A DNA stretch of 64,000 nucleotides from Providencia sneebia DSM 19967 (GTDB taxonomy: Bacteria > Pseudomonadota > Gammaproteobacteria > Enterobacterales > Enterobacteriaceae): assembly GCF_000314895.2 (NCBI RefSeq), contig NZ_CM001773.1, forward strand, positions 2,143,185-2,207,184. The letters run 5' to 3'. Shown piece by piece: positions 39,412 to 49,988 of the stretch. The position numbers were made by a program, and so were the translations under genes. The stretch's first letter is position 1. Every line of letters starts with the position of its first letter. The notes below the pieces were generated by a model that ran no database searches, had not been told where the DNA came from, and saw only the letters and a program-made list of their open reading frames with translations.

Positions 39412-41373
39412 ATGTCAAATTTTAATAATTCTAAAATGAATGTAGATGCTTTATTTCTTGGTCCAAAATCTGAAAATGCGGTCTTTTTCAAAGAAATGAT
39501 GGAATATGCTGTCATGGAACATGCGCATTGGCGGTCGGGCTTCCATCCTGAAGATCCCGAATTTTTAACAACAGTCGACCGCTACGCACCAGAATATCGA
39601 GATACTTTATATCGAACAGAAGGCATTCTCAATCATCTCTCTTCTAAATTAAAAACCACTTCGATACCGTGGTTCTCTCCTCGCTATATGGGCCATATGA
39701 ATGCTGATACATTAATGGTCTCTAATCTCGCCTATGTCATGGCGATGATGTATAACCCAAATAATTGTGCTCAAGAATCATCGCCGACAACAACCTTACT
39801 AGAGCTAGAAGCAGGATTGGATTTGTGCGCCATGTTCGGTTATGACGTGAATCAATCTTGGGGACATATTACTTCTGGTGGAACTGTTGCCAATTATGAA
39901 GGCTTATGGGTAGCAAGAAACCTAAAAACACTTCCTTTAGCAGTTGCAAAACACGCTAAAGCACAAGATCTCTTAGAAAATAAGTCAGAAAAAGTATTGC
40001 TTAATATGCCGACAAGCGCAGTACTCGACCTTATTGACGAATTGAAAAAACAAGGCTTGTTCGAAGAAGTTAGAGAAATGACTTGCCGCGGCGAAGGTGT
40101 TGAACAAGGCAAGCTAGGTAAATTATTAGTGCCTCAATCAAAGCACTATTCATGGATGAAAGCGATGGATATTCTGGGGTTAGGACAACAAAATATTGTG
40201 CAATTACCAGTAGATGCGGGCTATCGAACAGATCCTACTGAAATGAAGAAAATCGTTTTTTCTTTAATTGAACAAGGAAAACCTATTTTAGCAGTTGTTG
40301 CTGTTGTTGGCACAACGGAAACTGGAGCCATTGATAATGTTGCAGATTTAATTGCCTTACGCAAAGAATGTGAAACACGTTTTGGTGTCTCTTTCTACAT
40401 TCATATTGATGCTGCTTATGCAGGTTATGCATGTGCAATGCTGCGAGATGAAAATAATCAACTTATTGATTATGACACTTTGATTCAACGTTACCACCAA
40501 GAAGGTATTTTCCCACCAGAAATAATTTGGCCAAAGCCGGATGTCTATCAAAGTTTTAAATCACTAAGCGAAGCCGATTCTATTACAGTAGACCCGCATA
40601 AGGTTGGATTTATTCCTTATGCTGCGGGTGCTATTTGTATGAAAGATAAACGTATTGTTGATCTGATTTCATATCATGCAGCTTATGTTTTCGAAGAAGT
40701 TGCTGAAAAAGGTCAAACTGCGAAAAAAACACAAAATGTTTTACTCGGATCTTCAATTATGGAAGGTTCAAAAGCTGGGGCAACAGCTGCTGCGGTATGG
40801 GCTGCACATCGGTTAGTTCCATTAAATATCTTAGGTTATGGCAAGCTTATTGCAGCGGGAATAACTACTGCAAATTGGATGATTGAAAGTATAAATGTCA
40901 GTGAGCCTTTTGAAATTGAAGGTAGAAAGTTTGAAATTTATGCAATGCCAGCACCGGATTTTCATATGGTTAATTTTATGTTTAAAGAGGTTGGTAACAT
41001 ATCTTTAGAAAAACAGAATCAGTTGAATAAACGAATTTATGAATTATGTTCTTATGCCGCTGGACGTTCTTATACCAATGATTTTTTAACCTCCTCAACG
41101 TCACTCACTTTTGAAGAATATGGGAATAATCCATTAAGCTTTTGCCGCTATGCCGGATTCAGTGAACAAGAATGGGATAAAGTGCATTCATTATATGTTT
41201 TACGTGCAGCCGTCATGACACATTGCTTACGGGATAAACAGCATTTCTCTGATTATTGGTTAGAACTGAGAAAAACCTTCGAAAATAAATTACAACAGCT
41301 TATTGATGAAAAAAATAAACTGAGCCATTCAAAAAATAACTATTTAAAAACTTTTGTTAGGATCTCAATATGA
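39412..41373 (+). CDS. tdc: Tyrosine decarboxylase (group II, PLP-dependent)
   Basis: Predicted cytosolic decarboxylation of tyrosine to tyramine. The 653-residue protein has the length and motifs of the TyrDC group best known from enterococci and lactobacilli. Visible features are the N-terminal domain with [20 protein letters not shown], the cofactor-binding [14 protein letters not shown] and [14 protein letters not shown], the aspartate motif [12 protein letters not shown], and the PLP lysine in [13 protein letters not shown] (residue about 397). tyrP overlaps its stop by four bases, giving the decarboxylase-permease operon. Such operons support tyramine release in gut-associated Providencia. 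Phenylalanine or DOPA could be further substrates. Confidence 0.92.
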   Translation: MSNFNNSKMNVDALFLGPKSENAVFFKEMMEYAVMEHAHWRSGFHPEDPEFLTTVDRYAPEYRDTLYRTEGILNHLSSKLKTTSIPWFSPRYMGHMNADTLMVSNLAYVMAMMYNPNNCAQESSPTTTLLELEAGLDLCAMFGYDVNQSWGHITSGGTVANYEGLWVARNLKTLPLAVAKHAKAQDLLENKSEKVLLNMPTSAVLDLIDELKKQGLFEEVREMTCRGEGVEQGKLGKLLVPQSKHYSWMKAMDILGLGQQNIVQLPVDAGYRTDPTEMKKIVFSLIEQGKPILAVVAVVGTTETGAIDNVADLIALRKECETRFGVSFYIHIDAAYAGYACAMLRDENNQLIDYDTLIQRYHQEGIFPPEIIWPKPDVYQSFKSLSEADSITVDPHKVGFIPYAAGAICMKDKRIVDLISYHAAYVFEEVAEKGQTAKKTQNVLLGSSIMEGSKAGATAAAVWAAHRLVPLNILGYGKLIAAGITTANWMIESINVSEPFEIEGRKFEIYAMPAPDFHMVNFMFKEVGNISLEKQNQLNKRIYELCSYAAGRSYTNDFLTSSTSLTFEEYGNNPLSFCRYAGFSEQEWDKVHSLYVLRAAVMTHCLRDKQHFSDYWLELRKTFENKLQQLIDEKNKLSHSKNNYLKTFVRISI

Positions 41374-42578
41374 AGAATCGCACCTTAGGTAGTGTTTTTA
41401 TTGTTGCAGGTACAACGATTGGTGCTGGTATGCTTGCAATGCCGATTGCAGCTGCTGGTAATGGCTTTTGGGTAAGTTTAGTTATGTTGTTCGCGTTATG
41501 GATATTAATGTGTTACACCGCGTTATTATTAGTTGAAGTGTATCAACATGAATCTTCTGAAACCGGTATAGGAAGTGTTGCGCAGCGATATCTCGGTTCA
41601 AGCGGTAAATTTATTACAGGTTTTAGTATGATGTTCTTAATGTATGCATTGACAGCGGCTTATGTCAGTGGTGCAGGGGAAATTATTACCTCTAATCTAA
41701 AAAGTAGTTTTGCTATTGAACTTGCTGATTGGATGGGAATTGTCATATTTACTATTATTGGTGGTGGTGTTGTCTGTTTTGGTACATCTTCTGTCGATTT
41801 TATTAACCGTATTTTATTTATTGCAAAGATTATTTTTTTAGTAATTATTTTGGCACTTATGATGCCACATGTTGAACAGCAGAATTTATTATCCGCGCCG
41901 ACTGAGAAAGTATTAATACTTTCTGCAATTCCTGTATTTTTTACATCGTTTGGTTTTCATGGAAGTGTTCCCAGTATTGTAAAATATATGGGTGGTGATG
42001 TGAAAAAATTGCGTATCATCTTTATTATTGGTAGTGCTATTCCGTTAATTGCGTACATTCTATGGCAAATAGCGACATTGGGAAGTATTAGTACAACAAC
42101 GTTTGTCGGAATTCTTGCAGAAAATTCTGGGCTAAATGGTTTGTTAGATTCCATAAGAAATGTAGTTATGTCGGGAAGAACAGAGTTTATTGCTCAAATG
42201 TTTATGAGTTTAGCACTCGCAACTTCATTTCTTGGTGTGGCGCTTGGATTGTTTGATTTCTTGGCGGATTTATTTAAACGACAAGATAATGCAGCAGGAC
42301 GCATTCAAACTGGATTACTCACTTTTTTACCTCCTTTAGTATTTGCATTATTTTATCCTAGAGGATTTGTCATGGCATTAGGGTTTGCTGCAATTGCATT
42401 ATCAATTTTAGCGTTATTATTACCAAGTGCGATGGCATTTAAATCAAGGTTACATAATGAACGTAAATATCAAGTTAAAGGCGGTAATTCAGCATTACTT
42501 ATCGTATTTTTATGTGGAATTGTAGTCATCGGCATCCAATTCGCAATCGCGTTTAGTATCTTACCAAATATCGGGTAA
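41370..42578 (+). CDS. tyrP: Tyrosine permease TyrP (HAAAP family)
   Basis: Inner-membrane aromatic amino acid transporter, here most likely feeding tyrosine to the decarboxylase encoded just upstream. The 402 residues follow E. coli TyrP closely: [20 protein letters not shown] at the N-terminus, [34 protein letters not shown] and a C-terminus with [14 protein letters not shown]. About 11 membrane segments are visible. The ATGA overlap with tdc indicates coupled translation. Gram-positive tyramine operons use APC-type tyrosine/tyramine exchangers instead, so whether this one also exports tyramine is open. Confidence 0.93.
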   Translation: MKNRTLGSVFIVAGTTIGAGMLAMPIAAAGNGFWVSLVMLFALWILMCYTALLLVEVYQHESSETGIGSVAQRYLGSSGKFITGFSMMFLMYALTAAYVSGAGEIITSNLKSSFAIELADWMGIVIFTIIGGGVVCFGTSSVDFINRILFIAKIIFLVIILALMMPHVEQQNLLSAPTEKVLILSAIPVFFTSFGFHGSVPSIVKYMGGDVKKLRIIFIIGSAIPLIAYILWQIATLGSISTTTFVGILAENSGLNGLLDSIRNVVMSGRTEFIAQMFMSLALATSFLGVALGLFDFLADLFKRQDNAAGRIQTGLLTFLPPLVFALFYPRGFVMALGFAAIALSILALLLPSAMAFKSRLHNERKYQVKGGNSALLIVFLCGIVVIGIQFAIAFSILPNIG

Positions 42579-42602
42579 ATTAAACGCACCATCAAATATT
42601 AG

Positions 42603-42654
42603 AAAAGCCAGCTATATTATGTGCTATTATTATCAATATACTGGCTTTTTTTGC
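42603..42654 (+). terminator. tdc-tyrP operon terminator
   Basis: Arms AAAAGCCAG (42603-42611) and CTGGCTTTT (42641-42649) with a long A+T-rich loop, then TTTTG. Confidence 0.75.
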
Positions 42655-42659
42655 CTTAA

Positions 42660-42686
42660 TTTACATCTTTTACATCTTTTACATCT
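42660..42686 (+). repeat. Three tandem copies of TTTACATCT
   Basis: Three perfect, contiguous 9-base copies directly after the tyrP terminator and before padR. Each contains TTTACA, half of a TyrR box, but no TGTAAA partner is present. Function unknown. Confidence 0.7.
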
Positions 42687-42773
42687 TATTATGATACTTA
42701 ATTAGCTATCATATTTTATTGTTAAATTCTCACCTCATTATAGGATTCATCATTAGCATTTTATGCACAAAAT

Positions 42774-42829
42774 CCGATATATCTAACTGGCATTTTTTAA
42801 AAAAATAGCTATCATATTCGATATATCGG
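42774..42829 (+). promoter_or_regulatory. Candidate PadR operator
   Basis: CCGATATATC (42774-42783) and its reverse complement GATATATCGG (42820-42829) bracket 36 bases just upstream of padR, and CGATATATCG (42819-42828) is itself palindromic. TAGCTATCATATT is repeated directly at 42703-42715 and 42806-42818. Autoregulation at such repeats is usual for PadR proteins. The assignment is inference. Confidence 0.5.
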
Positions 42830-42862
42830 TTCTTAAAGTTTTGATAATGTTTGAGAGTAATA

Positions 42863-43420
42863 ATGAGTCGTGAACAACAGCCAACACAAGAGATGTGTGA
42901 TGGTAAAAGTTTGAGCCGTATGTTTAACCCAAAACAGCTGCGTATTTATATTCTTCATTTGCTGGCTGATGGGGCAAATTATGGGTATGAATTAATCAAG
43001 AAAATAGGGCAAGAAACGGCTGGTTTTTATACGCCAAGTCCGGGTGTTATTTATCCGACACTCACTTTATTAGAAGAACTCGGTTTTATTGAGGTTCAAA
43101 ATAAGCAGGGCAGAGGCCGAAAATGCTACTCACTAACCTTTGAAGGTAAACATTTTTTATTACTTAAAAAGGATATTTTATCTCAAGTTCAATTTAAGCT
43201 CAGTTATGCTCAGGAGCTTAAAGCAGGTAATCAATTTGCTAAAGAAATTGAACTTGCTATTGATAAGTTCAAATGTTTATTACGGCATAAAATTGTTTTA
43301 CAAGAATTGAGTTCAACACAGTCAAGCCGGATTGTTGAAATTATTAACTGCGCTGTAGAGCGCATTGAACAAGTTAATACGGCATTGGCAACACAAGGAA
43401 ATAGCCATGGCGAAAACTAA
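42863..43420 (+). CDS. PadR-family transcriptional regulator (YqjI-like)
   Basis: Winged-helix regulator. The 185-residue protein has the PadR domain at about residues 20-100, with LRIYILHLLADGANYGYELI, YTPSPGVIYPTLTLLEELGF and GRGRKCYSLTFEGKHF, and a helical C-terminal dimerisation part (about 110-180). Domain order and the C-terminal helix resemble the metal-responsive E. coli YqjI, but the histidine-rich N-terminus that binds nickel in YqjI is missing, so the signal is probably different. The ATG at 42863 has GAGAG six bases upstream. A TTG 12 bases earlier is less likely. It overlaps the next small gene by 14 bases. Confidence 0.85.
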   Translation: MSREQQPTQEMCDGKSLSRMFNPKQLRIYILHLLADGANYGYELIKKIGQETAGFYTPSPGVIYPTLTLLEELGFIEVQNKQGRGRKCYSLTFEGKHFLLLKKDILSQVQFKLSYAQELKAGNQFAKEIELAIDKFKCLLRHKIVLQELSSTQSSRIVEIINCAVERIEQVNTALATQGNSHGEN

Positions 43421-43613
43421 TCGTATTATTCAAGCAAAAGAGTCTTTATATATGAAAGAAAACACACCAACACCTTCAGTAGAGACAGAGGACAATAGAG
43501 AATCTGTTGATACTAAAGCTGAAACTGAGTCAGGCAAAAAATTTAAAGAGATTGTTTGTCCTAAAGTGCCAACCTCTTATTTTAAGCGAGCTAAACGCCA
43601 AAGAACCAAATAA
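43407..43613 (+). CDS. Small unknown protein coupled to PadR
   Basis: 68 residues, no recognised domain. The ATG at 43407 lies inside the end of padR in another frame, with AAGGA at 43395-43399, so it should be translated from the same mRNA. The sequence is hydrophilic with an acidic, Thr/Glu-rich middle (ENTPTPSVETEDNRESVD), a single cysteine (KEIVCPKVP) and a strongly basic end (YFKRAKRQRTK). No membrane segment or signal peptide is seen. It could be a partner or modulator of the PadR regulator or bind nucleic acid, but this is a guess from position and charge. Confidence 0.6.
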   Translation: MAKTNRIIQAKESLYMKENTPTPSVETEDNRESVDTKAETESGKKFKEIVCPKVPTSYFKRAKRQRTK

Positions 43614-44036
43614 TGAGTAAAATGGAACGATAATTGACCAATTTATTATTCATGGTATGACTTTTTGCGCAGTAAAACGTTAAATAGTAGTCATGATGGT
43701 ATTCTTTTTTCGTTATAAAAAGGCCATGAAAATAAAAAATCATTTACAATGGTGTCAGTCTAACTAAATAAGTTGTCTGACATCGTTTTATGATATTTTT
43801 ATGTTAAAAAGTATCCAATGCTCTTTTTAATATACACATCTAATATAGATAATTGATATGAGAGGTTTTTATCATTATCAATTCATTATTATCATGTTAT
43901 TTTCCCTTCTTTTACCACAATAATTAAATATGACTGTGTTTAATTATGCTCATAATATTATGAATAAAGTTTCTTATCTCTAGGAAAAACAATAAATTCA
44001 CGTAGAATTCTTTTATCAATACAAGGGAAACAATTC
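43614..44036 (+). other. Intergenic region before the SSAT-like gene
   Basis: 423 A+T-rich bases. TGTCAG (43753-43758) and CTGACA about 20 bases later form a weak hairpin, followed by CGTTTTATG. I see no ORF with a ribosome binding site and cannot assign a promoter. Confidence 0.3.
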
Positions 44037-44513
44037 ATGAAAATAGAAATTAAGCCAGCAACAATTAAAGATTCCGCCTTAATTCTTGATATGATTATAG
44101 AATTGGCTGAATATGAAAAAGCACGCCACGAAGTAAAAGCATCAATATCAGATATTGAAAAATCTTTATTTGATGAGAATTCTAGTACAGAAGCTTTAAT
44201 TTGTTATATTGACAATAAACCAGCAGGCTATGCTGTTTTCTTTACAAGTTATTCTACATGGCTTGGTAACAATGGAATTTATTTAGAAGACTTGTACGTC
44301 TCACCTGATTATAGAGGTGCTGGTGTAGGAAAAGCATTACTGAAATATGTTGCAAGATTAGCTAAAGAGCGTAGATGTAAAAGGTTAGAATGGAGCGTAT
44401 TAGACTGGAACCAGCCTGCGATTGATTTTTATAAAAGTATTGGTGCGCAACCGCAAGATGAGTGGGTACGTTATCGTATGGATGAACAGACTATTGCTGA
44501 ATTTGCTAATTAA
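44037..44513 (+). CDS. GNAT acetyltransferase of the SSAT (diamine/thialysine) type
   Basis: Predicted cytosolic acetyl-CoA-dependent N-acetyltransferase. The 158 residues resemble the spermidine/spermine N1-acetyltransferase and thialysine acetyltransferase group: IKPATIKDSALILDMIIELAEYEKARHEV-like N-terminus (IELAEYEKA at about residue 21), GYAVFFTSYSTWLG, LEDLYVSPDYRGAGVGKALL with the acetyl-CoA P-loop, and DWNQPAIDFYKSIGA. AAGGGA precedes the ATG. It is flanked by unrelated genes and ends with a strong terminator. A polyamine or diamine substrate is inferred from family resemblance only. Confidence 0.8.
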   Translation: MKIEIKPATIKDSALILDMIIELAEYEKARHEVKASISDIEKSLFDENSSTEALICYIDNKPAGYAVFFTSYSTWLGNNGIYLEDLYVSPDYRGAGVGKALLKYVARLAKERRCKRLEWSVLDWNQPAIDFYKSIGAQPQDEWVRYRMDEQTIAEFAN

Positions 44514-44541
44514 GATCATCAAATTTAATTACTAACAAAAT

Positions 44542-44576
44542 AATGCTAAGACTTTGTTCTTAGCATTATTTTTTTG
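44542..44576 (+). terminator. Terminator after the SSAT-like gene
   Basis: Perfect 10-bp stem AATGCTAAGA (44542-44551)/TCTTAGCATT (44558-44567), 6-base loop, then ATTTTTTTTG. Confidence 0.9.
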
Positions 44577-44579
44577 CTG

Positions 44580-44855
44580 TTTATTTGAAAATTAAGTAAT
44601 ACGTGCCAAATAGAAGGAGATAATAGTCTTAATTTGGTAATTTGTGATGTATGTGCTATTTTACTTAAGTGGTAAAGGGATAAAATAGATATAAATTAAA
44701 TAGATAGCACCATAGACTTAATGGGTAATAAAGCATCTATTTATATCTTCATTTTCACGTATTTGATGTAATTAGTATTAAAATGGGATAGTTAATATTG
44801 TTTCATAAATTAATATTGAGATGAATGCTCTCACAAAATAAAAAGAAGGGATGGT
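44580..44855 (+). other. Region upstream of yhiI
   Basis: About 275 A+T-rich bases between the terminator and yhiI. No ORF, operator or clear promoter is recognised. AGAAGGGA stands just before the yhiI start. Confidence 0.3.
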
Positions 44856-45926
44856 ATGAAAATAAATAAACGTAAGACCTTTTTTTATGTTGTTATTATT
44901 TTAATTATTGCTGCAGGTGGTTTTTATTATTGGAGTGTTAATTCTAGCAATTTACCCGCTGGTTTTGCACAAAGTAATGGTCGTATTGAGGCAACCGAAA
45001 TAGATATAGCGACTAAAACCGCAGGACGAATAGATACGGTTATGGTGAGAGAAGGTGATTTTGTCAAGGAAGGTCAGATTCTTGCCAAAATGGATACTCG
45101 AGCATTACAAGAGCAACTCCATGAAGTGCAAGCTCAGTTACGTCAAGCCGTGAGTAATGTTTCAACCGCGGAATCCGCATTAGTCCAACGTGAGAGTGAA
45201 AAACTTGCTGCACAGGCGGTTGTTCGTCAGCGTGAATCTGAACTTGATGCCGCACAAAAAAGGCTCAATCGTTCAAGAGCATTAGTCAGAACAAATGCTG
45301 TTTCGCAACAACAAGTTGATGATGATACAGCGCAAATGCAAGGTTCTCGAGCTGCACTTGAAGCAGCAAAAGCGCAAGTTGCTGCCTCTGTTGCTGCGAT
45401 TAACTCTGCAAAATCTGGTGTTGTACAAGCGAAAACAAGAGTGGATGCAGCGACCGCAACAGAAAGACGTATTCTGGCTGACTTAGATGACAGCGTATTA
45501 AAAGCCCCGCGTAATGGACGTATTCAATATCGTGTAGCAGAGCCTGGTGAAGTTTTAGGTGCGGGTGGTCGCGTATTAAATATGGTTGACTTAAGTGATG
45601 TTTACATGACCTTTTTCTTGCCAACGGAAGATGCAGGAAAAGTTGCCATCGGCAGTGATGCTCATATTGTCTTAGATGCTGCGCCAAATATTGTCATTCC
45701 AGCGAAAACGACGTTTGTCGCTAGTGTCGCGCAATTTACGCCTAAGACCGTTGAAACTCAAAATGAACGTTTGAAATTAATGTTCCGTATTCGCGCTCGT
45801 ATCTCACCTGAATTACTGGAAAAACACCTTGAATATGTCAAAACAGGTTTACCGGGCAAGGCTTACGTTCAATTAGATCCAAATGCGCAATGGCCTGCTG
45901 AACTTGAAGTGAGATTACCACAATGA
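44856..45926 (+). CDS. yhiI: HlyD-family periplasmic adaptor YhiI
   Basis: Inner-membrane-anchored periplasmic adaptor of the HlyD/membrane fusion protein family, expected to work with the ABC proteins encoded next to it. The 356 residues comprise one N-terminal membrane segment (about 8-28), a biotinyl-lipoyl-like half ([20 protein letters not shown]), a long alanine/glutamine-rich coiled-coil hairpin (about 90-210), the second lipoyl half ([20 protein letters not shown]) and a beta-barrel domain ([17 protein letters not shown]). The gene order yhiI-rbbA-yhhJ is that of E. coli. rbbA overlaps its stop by four bases. Confidence 0.94.
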   Translation: MKINKRKTFFYVVIILIIAAGGFYYWSVNSSNLPAGFAQSNGRIEATEIDIATKTAGRIDTVMVREGDFVKEGQILAKMDTRALQEQLHEVQAQLRQAVSNVSTAESALVQRESEKLAAQAVVRQRESELDAAQKRLNRSRALVRTNAVSQQQVDDDTAQMQGSRAALEAAKAQVAASVAAINSAKSGVVQAKTRVDAATATERRILADLDDSVLKAPRNGRIQYRVAEPGEVLGAGGRVLNMVDLSDVYMTFFLPTEDAGKVAIGSDAHIVLDAAPNIVIPAKTTFVASVAQFTPKTVETQNERLKLMFRIRARISPELLEKHLEYVKTGLPGKAYVQLDPNAQWPAELEVRLPQ

Positions 45927-48679
45927 CCGATAAATGGATGGATGATGTGATCATAGATTTAAAACATGTCAGCCAACATTACGGTGATAATTGTGCGTTG
46001 GATGACATTACTTTAGCGATCCCCGCCAGAAAGATGGTGGGGCTTATTGGGCCAGATGGCGTTGGGAAATCAACATTAATCTCTTTAATTGCAGGAGCAA
46101 GAAAGATCCAGCAAGGAGAGGTGATTGTTCTTGGTGGCAACATGGCGGATGAAGAGCACCGCCGCGCTGTTTGTCCAAAAATTGCCTATATGCCGCAAGG
46201 GTTAGGGAAAAACTTATACCACACGCTTTCAGTATATGAAAACGTTGATTTTTTTGGCCGATTGTTTGGTCAATCTAAAAAAGAACGTGAATATCGTATT
46301 CATGATTTGTTGGAAAGTACCGGGCTTTTACCATTTAAAGATAGACCCGCAGGAAAATTATCTGGTGGGATGAAACAAAAACTGGGTCTATGTTGTGCGC
46401 TAATCCATGACCCAGATCTACTTATCTTGGATGAACCAACGACAGGGGTTGACCCATTATCGCGAGCTCAATTTTGGGATTTGATTGACCGTATTCGTGA
46501 ACGTCAAACAAACATGAGCGTGTTAGTTGCGACGGCTTATATGGAAGAAGCGGAACGTTTCGATTGGCTTGTTGCAATGGATGATGGCAAGGTGCTAGCA
46601 ACCGGCCATGCATTAGAACTTAAATCTCAAACAAACTGTGATGAATTAGAGGAAGCCTTTATTGCTTTGTTGCCAGAAGAAAAGCGCAGCGGGCATACGA
46701 AAGTGGTTATTCCTCCACGTGATACTTCTGAAGATAATATTATTGCCATTGAAGCCGAAGGCTTAACCATGCGATTTGGTGATTTTGTCGCGGTTGACCA
46801 TGTTGACTTAAAAATTCCTAAAGGAGAAATATTTGGCTTTTTAGGCTCTAATGGGTGTGGTAAATCAACCACAATGAAGATGTTGACGGGTTTATTGCAA
46901 GCAAGTGAGGGGCAAGCATGGCTTTTTGGTCAAGAAATTGATCCAAAAGATCTCGAAACACGTAAACGTGTTGGTTATATGTCGCAGGCATTCTCCCTCT
47001 ATAATGAATTAACCGTTGAACAAAACCTTGAGCTGCACGCAAAGCTATTTCATATTCCAGAAAATGAAATTAAAGACCGCATTGATGAAATGTGTGAGCG
47101 TTTTGAGCTAAATGATGTTCGCGACACCATGCCGGATGATTTACCACTCGGTATTCGCCAGCGTTTATCATTAGCCGTGGCGGTGATCCACCGTCCTGAA
47201 ATGTTAATCCTTGATGAGCCAACTTCGGGTGTTGACCCGGTTGCTCGAGATATGTTTTGGAATTTAATGGTCGACCTTTCTAGGCGTGACGGTGTTACAA
47301 TCTTCATTTCAACGCACTTTATGAATGAGGCCGAACGTTGTGACCGTATTTCTCTGATGCATGCGGGGAAAGTGCTCGATTGTGATACGCCAGAAAACCT
47401 AACGAAAAAGAAAGGCCTTGATACGCTAGAAGCCGCTTTTATTGCCTATCTCCAAGATGCAATAGGCGAAGATGACGGTTCTAAAGATACCGCACCTGAA
47501 TTTAATATTGATCCAGAATTAAAGAAAGAAACAGAAGAAGCATTAAAAAGTCGTTTTAGCTTCCGCCGTTTATTTAGTTATAGCATTCGTGAAGGAATGG
47601 AACTGCGCCGTGACCCAGTCCGTTCGACATTAGCTTTGTTAGGAACAGTCATCCTGATGTTTATTATGGGATATGGGATCAGCATGGATGTCGAAAATTT
47701 GCGTTTTGCTGTTCTAGATCGCGACCAAACCGGATTAAGTCAAGATTACACATTAAATTTAGCGGGTTCTCGTTACTTTATCGAACAGCCACCATTGAAA
47801 GATTATGATGAACTTGAAACGGCATTACGAAGTGGTAAAGTTTCTGTGGCAATTGAAATCCCACCAAACTTTGCGCGCGATATTGCGCGCGGTCATTCCG
47901 TTAAGATTGGTGTATGGGTGGATGGTGCGATGCCAAAACGGGCGGAAACAGTCAGGGGATATGTACAAGCTATGCATCTTGCTTGGTTGAGTAACATGGC
48001 GGCAAAACAGCCTTCTGGTGTAGCCGGTATGCCTGTTATTGATATACAAACCCGTTACCGCTATAACCCAGATGTAAAAAGTTTACCTGCGATTGTTCCG
48101 GCTGTTATTCCCTTACTTTTGATGATGATACCTGCAATGTTAAGTGCATTGAGTGTGGTTCGCGAAAAAGAGCTTGGGTCTATCATTAACCTTTATGTCA
48201 CCCCGATCACCAAATTAGAATTTTTGCTTGGTAAACAGATACCTTATATTTTATTGGGTATGTTTAACTTCTTTTTACTCTGCCTTTTGAGTGTATTTGT
48301 ATTTGGTGTCTCCTTTAAAGGGAGTTTTTTGACGCTCACATTGGCTGCATTTCTGTATATCATGATTGCTACGGGAATGGGCTTGCTCATTTCATGTTTT
48401 ATGAAAAGCCAAATAGCAGCAATATTCGGTACAGCAATTATCACACTGATCCCTGCAACGCAATTTTCTGGAATAATTGACCCAGTTTCATCACTTGAGG
48501 GAATAGGACGCTGGGTAGGGATGATATATCCAACTTCTCACTTTTTAACCATCACGCGAGGCACTTTCTCTAAAGGATTAAGCTTGTTTGATTTACAAGT
48601 CTCTTATATTCCTCTGTTGATTACGATCCCGATTGTGATAGGTCTTAGTGTCATTTTCCTGAAAAAACAGGAGTCTTAA
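45923..48679 (+). CDS. rbbA: RbbA, fused double-ATPase ABC protein with ABC-2 membrane domain
   Basis: In E. coli RbbA is called ribosome-associated ATPase because it was found on ribosomes, but its architecture is that of an ABC exporter. The 918-residue protein has two nucleotide-binding domains (about 8-240 and 275-510). Walker A motifs are GPDGVGKST and GSNGCGKST. The first signature is [15 protein letters not shown], while the second is degenerate, [15 protein letters not shown]. Walker B motifs are [16 protein letters not shown] and [16 protein letters not shown]. An ABC-2 permease domain fills about 550-918, with [20 protein letters not shown] and [17 protein letters not shown]. It starts within the yhiI stop codon (ATGA), and yhhJ follows by three bases. 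Confidence 0.95.
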   Translation: MTDKWMDDVIIDLKHVSQHYGDNCALDDITLAIPARKMVGLIGPDGVGKSTLISLIAGARKIQQGEVIVLGGNMADEEHRRAVCPKIAYMPQGLGKNLYHTLSVYENVDFFGRLFGQSKKEREYRIHDLLESTGLLPFKDRPAGKLSGGMKQKLGLCCALIHDPDLLILDEPTTGVDPLSRAQFWDLIDRIRERQTNMSVLVATAYMEEAERFDWLVAMDDGKVLATGHALELKSQTNCDELEEAFIALLPEEKRSGHTKVVIPPRDTSEDNIIAIEAEGLTMRFGDFVAVDHVDLKIPKGEIFGFLGSNGCGKSTTMKMLTGLLQASEGQAWLFGQEIDPKDLETRKRVGYMSQAFSLYNELTVEQNLELHAKLFHIPENEIKDRIDEMCERFELNDVRDTMPDDLPLGIRQRLSLAVAVIHRPEMLILDEPTSGVDPVARDMFWNLMVDLSRRDGVTIFISTHFMNEAERCDRISLMHAGKVLDCDTPENLTKKKGLDTLEAAFIAYLQDAIGEDDGSKDTAPEFNIDPELKKETEEALKSRFSFRRLFSYSIREGMELRRDPVRSTLALLGTVILMFIMGYGISMDVENLRFAVLDRDQTGLSQDYTLNLAGSRYFIEQPPLKDYDELETALRSGKVSVAIEIPPNFARDIARGHSVKIGVWVDGAMPKRAETVRGYVQAMHLAWLSNMAAKQPSGVAGMPVIDIQTRYRYNPDVKSLPAIVPAVIPLLLMMIPAMLSALSVVREKELGSIINLYVTPITKLEFLLGKQIPYILLGMFNFFLLCLLSVFVFGVSFKGSFLTLTLAAFLYIMIATGMGLLISCFMKSQIAAIFGTAIITLIPATQFSGIIDPVSSLEGIGRWVGMIYPTSHFLTITRGTFSKGLSLFDLQVSYIPLLITIPIVIGLSVIFLKKQES

Positions 48680-48682
48680 CTG

Positions 48683-49810
48683 ATGATACGTAATATACAG
48701 AATATATTTAACTTAGGTGTTAAAGAGTTGCGTAGTTTAGGGCGTGATAATGCAATGATAGCGTTAATTATCTTTGCATTTACTGTGTCAATTTACTCAT
48801 CAGCGACAGTGACTTCAGGTTCGTTACACAATGCTCCTATCGCTATTGTGGACCAAGATAGGTCGCAATTATCAAGCCGGATAATTAATAGCTTTTATCA
48901 GCCATATTTTAATACGCCGGTAGAGATAACTCCCGAGCAAATTGATGGTGTATTAGACCGCGGTACTTATACTTTCGTCTTAGATATTCCACCCAATTTT
49001 CAACGAGATGTTTTAGCGGGGCGTCATCCGGAAATTCAAGTTAATATTGATGCAACGCGAATGAGTCAAGCTTTCTTAGGTAATAGTTATATTCAGAATA
49101 TTACCTTGGGTGAAGTGAATGAGTTTTTGGCAAAGGCTAGAAGTGGTGAAAGTCTCCCTGTAGATCTTGAAGTGAGAATGCAATTTAACCCCAACTTAAC
49201 GCAATCTTGGTTTGGTTCGGTTATGGCTATCATTAATAATATTACGATGTTAGCGATTATTCTGACGGGAGCAGCTTTAATTCGTGAAAGAGAACACGGA
49301 ACAGTGGAACATTTAATGGTGATGCCATTAACGCCATTTGAAATCATGATGTCTAAAATATGGTCTATGGGGTTAGTCGTTCTGATTGCTTCAAGTGTTT
49401 CTCTGATTTTAGTCATCAAGCTTTTGCTACAAGTCCCAATTGAAGGCTCAATACTGCTATTTATGTGTGGTGTTGCGTTAAGTCTCTTTGCTACAACATC
49501 AATTGGTATTTTTATGGGAATAATCGCGCGTTCTATGCCGCAATTTGGCTTATTAATGATTTTAGTTTTGCTACCATTAATTATGCTTTCTGGTGGTGTA
49601 ACAGCAAGGGAAAGTATGCCGCAGTTGGTTCAAGACATCATGTTAACAATGCCGACAACACACTTTGTTAGTCTTGCCCAAGCTATTTTGTATAGAGGTG
49701 CTGGGTTCCAAATTGTTTGGCCACAATTCCTAATATTATTTGCTATTGGTGCCGTTTTCTTCTCACTTGCATTGGTTCAATTCCGTAAAACAATTGCAAG
49801 CATGGCATAA
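48683..49810 (+). CDS. yhhJ: ABC-2 type permease YhhJ
   Basis: Second ABC-2 membrane subunit for the YhiI-RbbA system. The 375-residue protein has one N-terminal membrane segment (about 25-45), a large periplasmic domain (about 50-180, with NAPIAIVDQDRSQLSSRI) and a cluster of five or six segments near the C-terminus, including the ABC-2 signature REREHGTVEHLMVMPLTPFE. It lies three bases after rbbA, completing the operon. The exported substrate of the complex is unknown. Confidence 0.93.
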   Translation: MIRNIQNIFNLGVKELRSLGRDNAMIALIIFAFTVSIYSSATVTSGSLHNAPIAIVDQDRSQLSSRIINSFYQPYFNTPVEITPEQIDGVLDRGTYTFVLDIPPNFQRDVLAGRHPEIQVNIDATRMSQAFLGNSYIQNITLGEVNEFLAKARSGESLPVDLEVRMQFNPNLTQSWFGSVMAIINNITMLAIILTGAALIREREHGTVEHLMVMPLTPFEIMMSKIWSMGLVVLIASSVSLILVIKLLLQVPIEGSILLFMCGVALSLFATTSIGIFMGIIARSMPQFGLLMILVLLPLIMLSGGVTARESMPQLVQDIMLTMPTTHFVSLAQAILYRGAGFQIVWPQFLILFAIGAVFFSLALVQFRKTIASMA

Positions 49811-49895
49811 ATGAATATGTTAATAATACATAAATAACTTGCTGTATTGTTAAATAAACGTTTAAATGTGAAACCTATTGATTGAAATATTATTG

Positions 49896-49932
49896 TTAGG
49901 TAATACCTATCATATTAATAGTATCAACTGAT
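49896..49932 (+). promoter_or_regulatory. OxyR binding site upstream of ahpC
   Basis: Two 15-base elements separated by seven bases follow the ATAGNTNNNANCTAT pattern: TTAGGTAATACCTAT (49896-49910) is an excellent match and ATAGTATCAACTGAT (49918-49932) a partial one. It ends 57 bases before the ahpC start, as expected for activation by OxyR. Confidence 0.7.
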
Positions 49933-49988
49933 TGGAAATAAATGCGGTAAACCATTATCTTATTAGGTAACAAAACAGGAGAAATAAG

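Noticed and set aside
43753..43782. Hairpin TGTCAG/CTGACA as an attenuator for the SSAT-like gene
   Set aside because: The stem is only 6 bp with a long loop, and it lies more than 250 bases before the gene without a T run directly after it.
45064..49419. Many antisense frames inside yhiI, rbbA and yhhJ (up to 108 codons)
   Set aside because: They lie wholly within strongly conserved genes, lack ribosome binding sites and have low-complexity translations typical of antisense shadows.
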